Counted from the first letter of the stretch, positions 37,640-47,233 are shown. The stretch is DNA of 64,000 bases from Limisphaerales bacterium (GCA_024761205.1 JAMASS010000025.1:1-64000), one strand, 5' to 3'. Notes: a model not told the origin generated them from the sequence alone. Numbers and translations are program-made.

Positions 37640-38926
37640 TTAGGCCTTTATCACTCTACCATCAACCAACTCCACACCGTTCATAACATCTCTTGTGTCA
37701 ATAATGCAGCTTGCCCAATTCCCCAACTCCTTATAGTTAACATTCTGATGCGCCGTTGAAATGACTACCGCATCGTAAGCTGATATCTGCTCCTCTTTCC
37801 AAGAAACCGAGGCTTTCCCTTTAAAGTGGCTATACTCTCGCTTGGGGCGAATCACCGGAATATAGGGATCGTAATAGTCAACAGTAGCCAGCTTTTCCCG
37901 AAACAACTCCATCAGGCGGTAGCTTGGTGATTCTCGGTCGTCATCGACGTTGGCTTTGTAGGCCAATCCAATAATCAATATCTTGGCACCATTCAGTGCC
38001 TTCCCTCGTTGGTTGAGGACGTCCATCGTTCTTTGAATCACGTACTCCGGCATGGCAGTGTTAATCTCACCTGCCAGCTCGATGAATCGAGTTGAAATGC
38101 CGTATTGTCGCGCTTTCCATGTGAGGTAAAAGGGATCGATGGGAATGCAATGTCCGCCCAAACCCGGTCCGGGATAAAATGCCTTATAGCCGAAGGGTTT
38201 GGTTTTTGCCGCCTCAATAACCTCCCAAACATCGATGCCCATCTGGTCGTATATCACCTTCAATTCATTGACTAGTGCAATGTTGACACTTCGAAAGATA
38301 TTCTCGAGTAATTTAGTCGCCTCTGCCGCCCGGCAATTGGAAACAGGCACGATTGTCTCGATGGCAGTCTTGTAAATCGCTGCTGCCTTTGCCTGACAAG
38401 TGGGAGTGCACCCACCTACCACTTTCGGTATTTTGCCGACCTGACTATCGGGGTTTCCCGGGTCTTCCCGTTCTGGGGAATAAGCCAAATAAAAATCCGT
38501 TCCGGCCCGCTTCCCTGATCGACGTTCCAGAATGGCTCTCAGATCTTCATCTGTCGTTCCTGGATAGGTGGTCGACTCCAAGACAACGGTCATCCCCTTC
38601 GTAATGAATGGGGCTAGTTTCTCGCCCGTTGAAAACACATATCCCAAATCAGGCTCCCGATATTTATTGAGTGGTGTTGGCACGCATATCAAAACGCCGT
38701 CGCAACCGCTAGCTTCCGCTATCTCAGTCGTCGCTCGCAACCGGCCGTTAATCGTTAATTTCTCGATCTCCGCAGATTCAATGTGTTTGATAAAGCTTTT
38801 GCCTCTGTTAATCAAATCGACCTTTTCCTGATCAACGTCAATTCCAAGCACTTCTGCTCCGGACCTACCGAATTGCAAGCACAACGGTAAGCCGACGTAC
38901 CCCAATCCAATAATTCCTATCTTCAT
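37640..38926 (-). CDS. UDP-N-acetylglucosamine 6-dehydrogenase-like (WbpA type)
   Basis: 428-residue nucleotide-sugar dehydrogenase. NAD site IGIIGLGYVGLPLCLQFGRS, ICVPTPLNKYREPDLGYV, SPEREDPGN, and the catalytic Cys in GPGLGGHCIPIDPFYLTWKA. The EREDPGN and GGHCIPIDP patterns are those of the WbpA/TviB/CapL branch that oxidises N-acetyl-hexosamine nucleotides to uronic acids. It gives a second uronate pool separate from the UDP-glucose dehydrogenase product. Confidence 0.9.
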   Translation of the reverse strand: MKIGIIGLGYVGLPLCLQFGRSGAEVLGIDVDQEKVDLINRGKSFIKHIESAEIEKLTINGRLRATTEIAEASGCDGVLICVPTPLNKYREPDLGYVFSTGEKLAPFITKGMTVVLESTTYPGTTDEDLRAILERRSGKRAGTDFYLAYSPEREDPGNPDSQVGKIPKVVGGCTPTCQAKAAAIYKTAIETIVPVSNCRAAEATKLLENIFRSVNIALVNELKVIYDQMGIDVWEVIEAAKTKPFGYKAFYPGPGLGGHCIPIDPFYLTWKARQYGISTRFIELAGEINTAMPEYVIQRTMDVLNQRGKALNGAKILIIGLAYKANVDDDRESPSYRLMELFREKLATVDYYDPYIPVIRPKREYSHFKGKASVSWKEEQISAYDAVVISTAHQNVNYKELGNWASCIIDTRDVMNGVELVDGRVIKA

Positions 38927-38951
38927 TCTTTCCTAAATTGCTGCCTGTCCA

Positions 38952-40022
38952 TTATGCCTCAATGCGGTGGATGACTCCGTCATAAATGTCATCGAATATC
39001 TGATCTATGGTATAGGTCAGTTTCCAATTCGGGTAGTCACGGGTAAATTGTGACAGATCGGAGATATACCACCGATGGTCTCCAATTCGATTCTGATCGA
39101 TATAGACACTGGATAGCGACCGGCCAGCTCGACTCTCACATGCGTCAATGGCCTCCAGCATCGAGCAATTGGATTGGCGTCCACCGCCAATGTTGTACAC
39201 TCTTGCCATCCGCGGCTTCTCTATATATTCGTGAACTGCGCAAACGAGATCGCTACTGTGAATATTATCCCTAACCTGCTTCCCTTTATGACCAAAAATC
39301 CGGTATTCCTTCCCCGTCACAACGCACTTCATCAGATAGCTGAGAAATCCGTGCATCTCCGTTCCTCTGTGTCCGCCTCCTGTCAGGCAGCCTCCCCGAA
39401 AACAAACCGTGTTCAATCCAAAATACCGTCCGTATTCTTGCACCAGCAGATCCGCCGACAACTTACTCACGCCAAAGAGGCTGTGCAGGCATTGGTCGAC
39501 TGGCATTGATTCGTCTATTCCAGGGTGAAGCAACGAAGACGAATTGTAAGCTTCATATCGAGTCTCTTCCTCGAGTAGCGAGAGTGTATTGGGGCGATCG
39601 CCGTAAACCTTGTTAGTGGATGTGAAAATAAACGCGGCGCCCGAGGAATGATTCCGATAGCTCTCCAGGAGGTTTAGGGTGCCGTTCGCGTTAATGCCAA
39701 AATCGGTGATTGGATCTTGAGCGGCCCAATCGTGGGACGGTTGGGCCGCCGTGTGGACAATAGCGAAGATGTCAGTTTGCCTCTCATTGAAGATAGCATC
39801 GACAGCTTTTTGATCTCGAATATCGATGGATTTGTGGGCATAGCTACCTAGCTCTTCCTGCAATTGGGCCACTGCCCATTCGGTGGAGGCCTCTTGGCCG
39901 AAGAGCTCGCCCCGCATGTTGTTGTCGATACCGACGATATCATAGCCTTGGCCCGAGAAGTAGCGACTTGCTTCGGAGCCAATGAGACCGGCTGAGCCAG
40001 TGATGACAATGGTTTTGGGCAT
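38952..40022 (-). CDS. CDP-paratose/tyvelose 2-epimerase-like SDR
   Basis: 356-residue extended SDR: IVITGSAGLIGSEASRYFSG for NAD binding, VHTAAQPSHDWAAQDPITDF (characteristic of CDP-paratose 2-epimerases), STNKVYGDRPN and the active-site Tyr replaced within LFGVSKLSADLLVQEYGRYF. The family C2-epimerises CDP-linked sugars. As the locus makes CDP-4-keto-6-deoxyglucose (rfbF/rfbG) it may act in that branch, although it lies 15 kb away between UDP- and GDP-sugar genes. Substrate is uncertain. Confidence 0.78.
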   Translation of the reverse strand: MPKTIVITGSAGLIGSEASRYFSGQGYDIVGIDNNMRGELFGQEASTEWAVAQLQEELGSYAHKSIDIRDQKAVDAIFNERQTDIFAIVHTAAQPSHDWAAQDPITDFGINANGTLNLLESYRNHSSGAAFIFTSTNKVYGDRPNTLSLLEEETRYEAYNSSSLLHPGIDESMPVDQCLHSLFGVSKLSADLLVQEYGRYFGLNTVCFRGGCLTGGGHRGTEMHGFLSYLMKCVVTGKEYRIFGHKGKQVRDNIHSSDLVCAVHEYIEKPRMARVYNIGGGRQSNCSMLEAIDACESRAGRSLSSVYIDQNRIGDHRWYISDLSQFTRDYPNWKLTYTIDQIFDDIYDGVIHRIEA

Positions 40023-40067
40023 ACCGCGGTCTCTCTTGCCCGGAGAGGTACTAACGCAGAGGTTCGT

Positions 40068-41048
40068 CTACCGTTCCAGTTCTTTGAGGTCGGCTTCGAC
40101 CATCAATTTGACCAGATCGTTGAAATCTGTTTTTGGCTTCCACCCGAGTTCTTTTTTCGCTTTTGAGGCGTCGCCGATGAGGATATCCACCTCTGCCGGG
40201 CGTTCGTAGCGATGGTCCGTGCGAACGTAATCTTGCCAGTTGAGACCAAGAAGGCCGAAGGCGACTTCAAGGAATTCTCTCACCGAGTGAGCTTCACCTG
40301 TCGCCACCACATATTCGCTGCTCACTTCAGCCTGGATCATCAACCACATCGCCTCAACATAATCTTTGGCGTAACCCCAATCGCGTTGCGCCTCTAGATT
40401 CCCCAGAATAAGCTCCTTCTGTAATCCTTTCTTGATGCGGGCCGCGGCTCTGGTGATCTTTCGAGTCACGAAGTTTTCACCCCGCCGAGGAGATTCATGA
40501 TTAAACAGGATACCGTTGCTCGCATGGAGGTTGTATGCTTCCCGATAATTGATCGTCGACCAATAAGCGAACACCTTGGCGACTCCGTATGGATTCCGCG
40601 GGTGGAAGGGTGTATTCTCATTTTGGGGAACCGCCCGGACCTTACCAAACATCTCACTAGAGGAGGCTTGATAAAACCGAATTTCGGGATTGGTTTGACG
40701 AATGGATTCCAGAATTCTGAGTGTTCCCATACCTACAACATCAGCGGTATATCCCGGGTTTTCGAAGCTGACCTTCACGTGACTCTGGGCAGCTAGATTG
40801 TAGACCTCCTCCGGCTGAATCTCTCGCAATAAACGACCCAAAGCGGTGCTATCTGTCAGATCGCCGTAGTGGAGAAAGAGACGCTTCGTCTCGCGGTTGT
40901 AATCTGCCACTATTGGATCAATTCTGCCTCGATTGAAGATACTTGTACGCCGCACAATACCATGTACTTCATACCCCTTCCCGAGCAAAAACTCCGCCAA
41001 ATAGGAACCATCTTGACCTGTGATGCCGGTAATGAGCGCTCTCCTCAA
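40068..41048 (-). CDS. gmd: GDP-mannose 4,6-dehydratase
   Basis: 326-residue SDR making GDP-4-keto-6-deoxymannose. NADP site [57 protein letters not shown] and [19 protein letters not shown] are highly typical. No GDP-fucose synthase or Rmd reductase lies next to it, so the final GDP-6-deoxysugar enzyme must be elsewhere or one of the SDRs here. It ends 45 bases before the paratose-epimerase-like gene start. Confidence 0.96.
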   Translation of the reverse strand: MRRALITGITGQDGSYLAEFLLGKGYEVHGIVRRTSIFNRGRIDPIVADYNRETKRLFLHYGDLTDSTALGRLLREIQPEEVYNLAAQSHVKVSFENPGYTADVVGMGTLRILESIRQTNPEIRFYQASSSEMFGKVRAVPQNENTPFHPRNPYGVAKVFAYWSTINYREAYNLHASNGILFNHESPRRGENFVTRKITRAAARIKKGLQKELILGNLEAQRDWGYAKDYVEAMWLMIQAEVSSEYVVATGEAHSVREFLEVAFGLLGLNWQDYVRTDHRYERPAEVDILIGDASKAKKELGWKPKTDFNDLVKLMVEADLKELER

Positions 41049-41068
41049 GTTCCTCGTCTTTCTAACTC

Positions 41069-42454
41069 CTAGACCCGCCCAATGCCGCGGATTTGGAAGC
41101 CTATTCGACGCATTGCATCGAAATCCAGAAGATTTCTCCCATCAAAAAAGAAAGCCGGTTTCTCCATCAAGGAGAAAATTCGCTGATAGTCGAGGTTTTT
41201 GAACTCCTGCCATTCGGTTAAAATCACCACGGCGTGACTTCCGGCACAAGCACTATAAGGATCATCCTCGGCCACCAGATTGTTTGAATTCGCATTCACC
41301 AAATTCAGCTCACTTTCGATCTGTTCTCTTTTTACCCCAGGATCATATACGGAGACCAGGCCCTGCTCCTCGAGTAAATCTGAGCAGACCTGAATTGCCG
41401 GCGTTTCGCGGGTGTCGTTGGTGCCACTCTTAAATGCAAAGCCCAGAATCGCGATTTTCTTTCCGGACACTGTGTTGAACAGTGTCTTGACGAGGTTTTT
41501 GGTGAAACGCCGCTTCTGGTAGTCGTTCATCTTAATAACCTGTTCCCAATAGGCAGCGACTTCCGGGAGACCGAAGTGCTCACAGAGGTAGACGAGATTC
41601 AGAACATCTTTTTGAAAGCAGGAGCCGCCAAAGCCTACTGAGGCTTTGAGGAATTTTGGGCCGATTCGTCTGTCCCTGCCAATAGCTTGTGCGACTTCGT
41701 CGATGTTGGCCTGGGTTACCTCGCAAAGAGCGGAGAGGGCGTTGATGGATGAGATTCTTTGAGCTAGGAAGGCATTCGCTGCTAGTTTTGATAACTCCGA
41801 TGACCAAAGATTCGTCTTAATGATTTTTTCCGAGGGCACCCAGCTTTCATAAACACTCGCCAAGGTATCTACCGCCTGTCTGCCAGACTCAGTTTCTTCT
41901 CCCCCAATGAGAATTCTATCTGGATAATGCAGATCTTGAATCGCTGAGCCTTCAGCGAGAAATTCCGGGTTTGATAAGACCTGAACCACATTTTCAGAGC
42001 AGTTTTCCCTCATGATCCGTTTGATCATCTCGGCTGTTCTCACCGGGATAGTGGATTTTTCGACGATTATTTTGTTCCCGGTGGAGATCAAGGCTATTTT
42101 TCTCGCGCACAACTCGACAAATTTCAAATCCGCAGCTTTTCCCGCTCCTTCACCATAGGTTTTTGTCGGGGTGTTAACACTGATAAAAATAATGTCCGCT
42201 GCTACTATCCCTGCATCCACGTCCGTGCTGAAAAATAGGTTCTTTCCTCGCGTGGTCTCAAGCACAGCATCAAGACCGCGCTCATAAACCGGGAGTTCGT
42301 CAGAGTTCCAGGCAGCAATCCGCTGCTCATCAATATCAACCACGGTAACCCGAATGTCCGGACACTTTTGAGCGATGACGGCCATCGTCGGTCCGCCGAC
42401 GTAACCGGCACCAATGCAACAGATTCTTTGTGGTTTTATTTGTGGATTCGACAT
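41069..42454 (-). CDS. ugd: UDP-glucose 6-dehydrogenase, animal-type
   Basis: 461-residue dehydrogenase making UDP-glucuronate. The sequence follows the animal UGDH pattern rather than the common bacterial one: [80 protein letters not shown] (catalytic Cys) and [20 protein letters not shown]. Animal-like UGDH genes are known in some bacteria. It supplies UDP-GlcA for the EPS and for the 4-epimerase at 36590. Confidence 0.95.
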   Translation of the reverse strand: MSNPQIKPQRICCIGAGYVGGPTMAVIAQKCPDIRVTVVDIDEQRIAAWNSDELPVYERGLDAVLETTRGKNLFFSTDVDAGIVAADIIFISVNTPTKTYGEGAGKAADLKFVELCARKIALISTGNKIIVEKSTIPVRTAEMIKRIMRENCSENVVQVLSNPEFLAEGSAIQDLHYPDRILIGGEETESGRQAVDTLASVYESWVPSEKIIKTNLWSSELSKLAANAFLAQRISSINALSALCEVTQANIDEVAQAIGRDRRIGPKFLKASVGFGGSCFQKDVLNLVYLCEHFGLPEVAAYWEQVIKMNDYQKRRFTKNLVKTLFNTVSGKKIAILGFAFKSGTNDTRETPAIQVCSDLLEEQGLVSVYDPGVKREQIESELNLVNANSNNLVAEDDPYSACAGSHAVVILTEWQEFKNLDYQRIFSLMEKPAFFFDGRNLLDFDAMRRIGFQIRGIGRV

Positions 42455-42520
42455 TGCTATAGTTTCTCCCTTTGGCTATCCCAGTCGCTTAAAAAGGAGA
42501 AAGGCATGTCAGATTTTAGA

Positions 42521-43615
42521 TCAGGTAGTTAGTAACGAATGCAACCCTTTAATCACTCTGTCCTGATCTACTTCATTCAAAAACGGATGTATCGGGAGGC
42601 TAAGCACTTCCCGAGACGCGGCCTCTGCTGCTGGAAAGTCACCAAGAGTATATCCCAGCTTCGAAAAGACTGGCTGCTCATGCAAACATTTCGGGTAATA
42701 GATAGCCGTTGGGATACCCTTATCTCTTAGATCACGCTGCACCTGGTTACGATTCTTCACTCGAATGGTATACTGTCCATACACATGACTATTCTTATCA
42801 TCGACCCTGGGCACAGTACAGATATTATCCAAAAATTCACTATACCTCCTTCCTATTACCTCTCTTTTCTCTAATTCATCCATAAAGAATGGCCACTTGG
42901 CCAATAAGATCGCTGCCTGAACAGTATCGAAGCGGCCATTCATACCGACTGTTGTATGATGATGGTGTCGTTCACTTCCATGTGTTCGAATTCTCCGCAT
43001 CTTTTCTCCCAATTGATTGTCATTAGTAAACAAAGCTCCTCCATCACCGTAGCAACCGAAGGGTTTAGCCGGGAAAAAGCTCGTGCTTCCGATCGTTGTC
43101 AACGATCCGCTGCGTCTACCTACTCTTGTGGCGCCAAAACTCTGGGCTCCATCTTCGATCACAGCGATATCGTGCAAGGCCGCTATTCGATTTGCTTCCT
43201 CTAGATTGGGTATTTGTCCAAACAAACTAACCGGGATGATTGCTTTAGTCACCGATGTGATTGCTCCCTCCAATTGAGTCATATCCATGTTGAATGTCTT
43301 TGGATCGATATCAACAAAGATCGTTTTCGCTCCTACTAATTCGATCACCTCTGCGGTACTTATCCACGTAAACGGCACGGTTATGACCTCATCCCCAGGC
43401 CCAATCTCCAGTGCTCTAAGCGCTATTTCTAAACTATCCGTTCCACTCGCTACCGTCAAACAATGACAAACCCCGGTAAAATCAGCCAATTGGTCCTCCA
43501 ACTCCACCACCTCTGGCCCCATGATAAATTTGCCATGCGTCAGTACCTTGGAAATGGCTCGATCTATCGGTTCCTGATATTTTTGGTATTGACTTTTGAA
43601 GTCGATGAATTCCAT
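42521..43615 (-). CDS. DegT/DnrJ/EryC1-type sugar aminotransferase
   Basis: 364-residue PLP-dependent enzyme. Catalytic Lys in TSFFPAKPFGCYGDGGALF; VIEDGAQSFGATRVGRRSG for PLP binding; FKSQYQKYQEPIDRAISKV at the N-terminus, as in WbpE/WlbC-type enzymes that aminate keto-uronates. It is the first gene of the long minus-strand EPS run, starting at 43615 with 344 bases of upstream divergent spacer. Partners might be the WbpA-like dehydrogenase and another enzyme outside the window. Confidence 0.9.
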   Translation of the reverse strand: MEFIDFKSQYQKYQEPIDRAISKVLTHGKFIMGPEVVELEDQLADFTGVCHCLTVASGTDSLEIALRALEIGPGDEVITVPFTWISTAEVIELVGAKTIFVDIDPKTFNMDMTQLEGAITSVTKAIIPVSLFGQIPNLEEANRIAALHDIAVIEDGAQSFGATRVGRRSGSLTTIGSTSFFPAKPFGCYGDGGALFTNDNQLGEKMRRIRTHGSERHHHHTTVGMNGRFDTVQAAILLAKWPFFMDELEKREVIGRRYSEFLDNICTVPRVDDKNSHVYGQYTIRVKNRNQVQRDLRDKGIPTAIYYPKCLHEQPVFSKLGYTLGDFPAAEAASREVLSLPIHPFLNEVDQDRVIKGLHSLLTT

Positions 43616-43959
43616 GAGTTAGCTCGCCCGGATTTCTCTCCAATAGAAGCGGACGGGATTTTGACGGCTTTCCAAGGATGGGAAGGCAGCGAACATTGGC
43701 CTTCGCCAAGGCGTTCTCCCGCAAGCGGAATTGGCAAACGCCCTAGTCAAAGCGATAGAGGGCTCCAAGCCAAAGAAATCATATTCTTTTTAGCACTTCG
43801 TGCCGGTCAATTCGCCTGTCCTTCTACTTCACAAGTCGAATCTAATTCCAATTCGTTTTAATTCCCTAAACGTTTTCTCTTCTACCTGTCAAGAAAACGC
43901 TGGTTTCTCAGCAGTCCCTTCCCTACCATTCTCATTTCTAGGAATTCTTTGTAACTCTT
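43616..43959. other. Divergent spacer at the head of the EPS locus
   Basis: 344 bases between the first minus-strand EPS gene and thiD on the plus strand. The promoter of the whole EPS transcript should lie here. It contains small inverted repeats (TTGGC 43696-43700 with GCCAA 43705-43709, and CCGCAAGCGG nearby) that could form a leader structure. I find no confident -35/-10 pair and no gene. Confidence 0.45.
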
Positions 43960-44775
43960 ATGAGTGAGTCTTTTCCCTCCTCTTCTGTTGCTCGATGCCC
44001 GCCCAAATGTGTCTCTGTTGCTGGCTTTGATCCCCTTTCTTTTGCCGGCGCCACTGCTGACTTAAGAACCTTTACCTTAGTTGGGGTCCAAGGTTTTTCC
44101 GTCATTACGTCTTTGACGGTTCAGACGATTGACCGCTTTTTCCGATGCTGTCCGGTTGATAGTTCAGTTTTTTCTGAGCAATTTCGCTCCATTTTTGATC
44201 AATTCGGATCTTTACCTATCAAAATTGGCCTGATCCCCTCGATCTATCTGATAAACAATCTTTCTTCCCTCTTGGCCTCGTATCAGTATCCCAAGGTGGT
44301 TCTTGATCCTGTATTCGCTCCTTCCGCAGTATCTGTAGCCTCTCTACGAGAGTGTCAATCTCACACCGTCGAAAAACTCTTTCCCTTGGCTTCTTTAGTC
44401 ACTCCCAATATTCTAGAGGCCGAACGGATCCTTGATCGGCCTATCTCACACTTAAATGCGATGGCGGCGGCGGCTTCAGATATCCACGCTCGTTTTGGTT
44501 GCTCTGTTCTCCTTAAAGGTGGGCATCTCCCCTCTCAGGAGCTCTCTGTCGATATTTTATGTCATCAATCGCTTGTCACTCGTTTCGAATCTCCTCGTGC
44601 TTCAGTGTCTTCCATTCATGGTTCGGGCTGTTTTCTTTCCGCCTCGATTACCGCTTTTCTAGCACTCGGATTCGATATTCCTTCAGCTGTTCGCCTAGCC
44701 AAGGAACATATTTCCAAAGCCTTCTCGGATCCTGTTGACATGGATGGTTTCCCCCTCTTGCATTCCTCTCCGTAA
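43960..44775 (+). CDS. thiD: Hydroxymethylpyrimidine (phosphate) kinase-like, ThiD family
   Basis: 271-residue ribokinase-fold protein. It begins with CVSVAGFDPLSFAGATADLR and TFTLVGVQGFSVITSLTVQT, matching the ThiD N-terminus, although the usual GGAG turn is altered to SFAG. LTRFESPR-type core is followed by SIHGSGCFLSASITAFLALG, where the catalytic GTGC-type motif reads GSGC. It would phosphorylate HMP-P in thiamine synthesis. It is 6 bases from the desulfurase gene, so probably co-transcribed. The coding strand is strongly pyrimidine-rich, unlike genes to the right. Confidence 0.85.
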   Translation: MSESFPSSSVARCPPKCVSVAGFDPLSFAGATADLRTFTLVGVQGFSVITSLTVQTIDRFFRCCPVDSSVFSEQFRSIFDQFGSLPIKIGLIPSIYLINNLSSLLASYQYPKVVLDPVFAPSAVSVASLRECQSHTVEKLFPLASLVTPNILEAERILDRPISHLNAMAAAASDIHARFGCSVLLKGGHLPSQELSVDILCHQSLVTRFESPRASVSSIHGSGCFLSASITAFLALGFDIPSAVRLAKEHISKAFSDPVDMDGFPLLHSSP

Positions 44776-44781
44776 CACGCC

Positions 44782-45930
44782 ATGCGAAGTGTCTATCTCG
44801 ACTACAACGCCACGACTCCGCTGGACCCGAAGATTCAGGAGGCTATGTCTTCCACCACCGCCGCTAGTTTCGGAAATCCTTCCAGTGTTCACCATATCGG
44901 TAGGGCCGCCAGAGCTTTGCTAGATGATTGCCGTTACCGTGTCGCTTCTCTTTGGCAATGCAAGCCTTCCGAGGTCATCTTCACTTCGGGCGGCACCGAG
45001 AGTAATAATTTGGCCGTCTTCGGTGCTGCCAGATCCCTCGCTTCCAAGGGACGGCACCTCATTACTTCAAACATCGAACACCACGCAGTCCTTAATGCCT
45101 TTAAGCACTTGGCCTCTACTGAGGGTTTTGAGCTCTCTCTAGTCCCCGTCGACTCTGCTGGCTTTGTCCATCCTGAGGATCTTATCTCTCTGATTCGGTC
45201 CGATACGGTTCTCGTTTCGGTCATGGCCGCCAACAACGAAACCGGAGCCATCCAACCCTATACTGATCTCTCACACATCTGCCGGAAGCGCGGGATTACC
45301 TTTCATTGTGATGCCGTTCAAGCTGTTGGCAAGCTTGAGTTTCATTCGATCCAGCAGTTTGGAGCTGATCTCGTTTCTGTCTGCTCCCACAAACTCCACG
45401 GACCTAAAGGTGCTGGTGCTCTTTTTTGTCGATCTCCTCTTCGCCTCTCTCCTCTACTTCGAGGTGGTGCTCACGAAAATGAAAACCGGGCCGGCACCGA
45501 AAATCTTGCCGCTATCTTGGGCTTCACTCTCGCACTGGAGCATTTTGTCCGCCCTTCTGTTTTTGATGCTTCTCTCCTCTGCCCTCTTTCCCGCCGTCTC
45601 ATTGAATCCCTCGCTGATATTCCCGGTGTGGATTTCCAAGGTCCTCCCAACAATCGTCTTGCCAATACCGTCGTCTTCACGGTCAGCGGTTGGGATAGCA
45701 TTTCCTTACTCGCCGCCCTTGATCTCGAAGGGATTTGCGCTTCCAGCGGTTCTGCTTGCTCGGTCGGTTCCCTCGAGCCTTCCCATGTCCTCCTTGCTAT
45801 GGGGCTCCCTCGTAACGTCGCTGCTTCTCTTGTTCGTTTCTCTCTCGGTCGCGATACCTCTGAGGCTGATATCCTCCAAACCATTGACGTATTTCAGTCC
45901 ATCGTATCCTCTTCACGACTCCCCGAATAG
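44782..45930 (+). CDS. Cysteine desulfurase (NifS/IscS family)
   Basis: 382-residue PLP-dependent enzyme that takes sulfur from cysteine for Fe-S clusters or thio-cofactors. VYLDYNATTPLDPKIQEAMS, GGTESNNLAVFGAARSLASK, the PLP Lys in CSHKLHGPKGAGALF, and the persulfide Cys in SSGSACSVGSLEPSHVL. Coupled to thiD, it may supply sulfur to thiamine synthesis, but a general IscS role is equally likely. Codon choice is heavily C/T-ending, consistent with the plus strand being the C-rich strand left of the proposed origin. Confidence 0.93.
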   Translation: MRSVYLDYNATTPLDPKIQEAMSSTTAASFGNPSSVHHIGRAARALLDDCRYRVASLWQCKPSEVIFTSGGTESNNLAVFGAARSLASKGRHLITSNIEHHAVLNAFKHLASTEGFELSLVPVDSAGFVHPEDLISLIRSDTVLVSVMAANNETGAIQPYTDLSHICRKRGITFHCDAVQAVGKLEFHSIQQFGADLVSVCSHKLHGPKGAGALFCRSPLRLSPLLRGGAHENENRAGTENLAAILGFTLALEHFVRPSVFDASLLCPLSRRLIESLADIPGVDFQGPPNNRLANTVVFTVSGWDSISLLAALDLEGICASSGSACSVGSLEPSHVLLAMGLPRNVAASLVRFSLGRDTSEADILQTIDVFQSIVSSSRLPE

Positions 45931-46029
45931 CCTGTTAATAATCTGGGATCAGTCTGCTCACTGAGCGTTCAGAAATTCTCACATTCTTTTGTCAACGTTC
46001 TTTTCCCTTACTTCGTCCTTACGGTAATC

Positions 46030-46058
46030 TTGACAGTGCTATTCGCATACCTTATCCA
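46030..46058 (+). promoter_or_regulatory. Possible dnaN promoter overlapping the DnaA box
   Basis: A perfect TTGACA (46030-46035) is followed 17 bases later by TATCCA (46053-46058), a weak -10 that lies inside the DnaA box. If real, DnaA binding would repress dnaN transcription. The start of dnaN lies 59 bases downstream. Confidence 0.35.
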
Positions 46059-46060
46059 CA
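46052..46060 (+). promoter_or_regulatory. DnaA box (TTATCCACA)
   Basis: Nine-base exact match to the consensus DnaA-binding site on the plus strand, 58 bases upstream of dnaN. It is the only perfect one I noticed in this spacer. Confidence 0.7.
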
Positions 46061-46117
46061 GGGCTTATTATTACGGTTTTTTGGGTGACATAAATTACTC
46101 TATAACAGATCCAACGG

Positions 46118-47233
46118 ATGAAAATATCGATAGCCAAAGAACAACTCCTTGCTGGCTTGCAGGCAGTCCAGAATATCGTCTCTAGCCGGACGACCCTTCC
46201 GATCCTGTCAAATGTTTTACTGCATGCGGTGGGAAAGGAGCTGGTCCTGACGACGACAGATTTGGATATAACCATCTCGTGTGGCGTTGAAGCCATCGTG
46301 AAAAAGGGCGGATCGGTGACCCTCCCGGTGAAGAAACTTTTCGGGATCGTTCGAGAGTTAACCACACCAGAAATTGATTTAGAGGTCGACGAGAAAGGGA
46401 TTTGCTCCATTCGGGCAGGGGTGTCGTTTTTCAAGATTCATGGTCTGTCCGCAGATGAATTTCCTCCGCTGCCGAAATTTGCCGAGAAGAAGGAAATCAC
46501 TCTCGATCAAGGAACCCTGAGGTCCATTCTACGGAAGACATCTTATGCTGTATCGACGGAGGAAGCGCGGTATGTATTGAATGGGATATATTTCTGCTTG
46601 GGCGACCAAAGAATAACGGGGGTCGCTACGGATGGGCGTCGGTTGGCGTTGGTGGACGAGGAATCCGAAGTGGCAGAGGAGAGTAAGGGAGAGTTTATTG
46701 TGCCGACCAAGGCGATCAACGAGCTGAATCGGTTGTTGGGATCGGAAGGGAAAGTCGAGTTGCGGTATACGGACAATCAAGCGTCGTTTACGCTCAGCGG
46801 GAATGGGGAAGCGTCTGTCTTCTTGATGACCAAGCTAATAGACGGAAACTATCCGAATTATCGACAGGTCATCCCGGGGGAGAACAAAGAGAGAAAGAGA
46901 ATCGCACTGGAGAGAGAAGAGTTTCTGCGGGCGTTACGGCGGGCTGAGATTATGGCGAGTGAGAAAGCGAGCTCGGTAAAGCTGCAAATCACCAAAAACA
47001 ACGTTTTGATTACAGCCAATACTCCCGATGTTGGAGAGGCTAGGGAAAGCATCGCGATTAACTATGATGGAAACGAAATCGCGGTCGCTTTTAATCCTCA
47101 ATATGTGATGGATCCCTTAAAGGTTTTGGAGGAGGACGAGGTTTTTCTTGAGTTATCAGACGAACTCAGCCCGGGAGTCTTAAAGGTCAACGGACCGTTT
47201 CTTTACGTGATCATGCCCATGAGAATGAGCTAG
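46118..47233 (+). CDS. dnaN: DNA polymerase III beta clamp
   Basis: 371-residue sliding clamp with three repeated domains. MKISIAKEQLLAGLQAVQNI, RTTLPILSNVLLHAVGKELV and TTTDLDITI form domain 1; YVLNGIYFCLGDQRITGVATDG lies in domain 2; the C-terminus MDPLKVLEEDEV... ends LYVIMPMRMS, the canonical clamp end. A ring-forming processivity factor. Often adjacent to dnaA at the origin; dnaA is not in this window, so the two are separated here. Starts 59 bases after the TATCCA element. Confidence 0.97.
   Translation: MKISIAKEQLLAGLQAVQNIVSSRTTLPILSNVLLHAVGKELVLTTTDLDITISCGVEAIVKKGGSVTLPVKKLFGIVRELTTPEIDLEVDEKGICSIRAGVSFFKIHGLSADEFPPLPKFAEKKEITLDQGTLRSILRKTSYAVSTEEARYVLNGIYFCLGDQRITGVATDGRRLALVDEESEVAEESKGEFIVPTKAINELNRLLGSEGKVELRYTDNQASFTLSGNGEASVFLMTKLIDGNYPNYRQVIPGENKERKRIALEREEFLRALRRAEIMASEKASSVKLQITKNNVLITANTPDVGEARESIAINYDGNEIAVAFNPQYVMDPLKVLEEDEVFLELSDELSPGVLKVNGPFLYVIMPMRMS

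Larger units (their letters stand above)
45931..46117. other. oriC: Candidate replication origin (oriC) next to dnaN
   Basis: 187-base spacer upstream of dnaN. It holds a perfect DnaA box (46052-46060) and AT-rich sequence (around 46064-46105). Plus-strand composition flips here. In the line 45541-45600 I count C 24, G 8; in 46621-46680 I count G 28, C 10. The pattern persists in minus-strand genes on the right, such as hisA (line 49741-49800: G 20, C 11). The dominant coding direction also reverses. Only one consensus box is visible, so the origin could be small or extend into neighbouring sequence. Confidence 0.55.
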
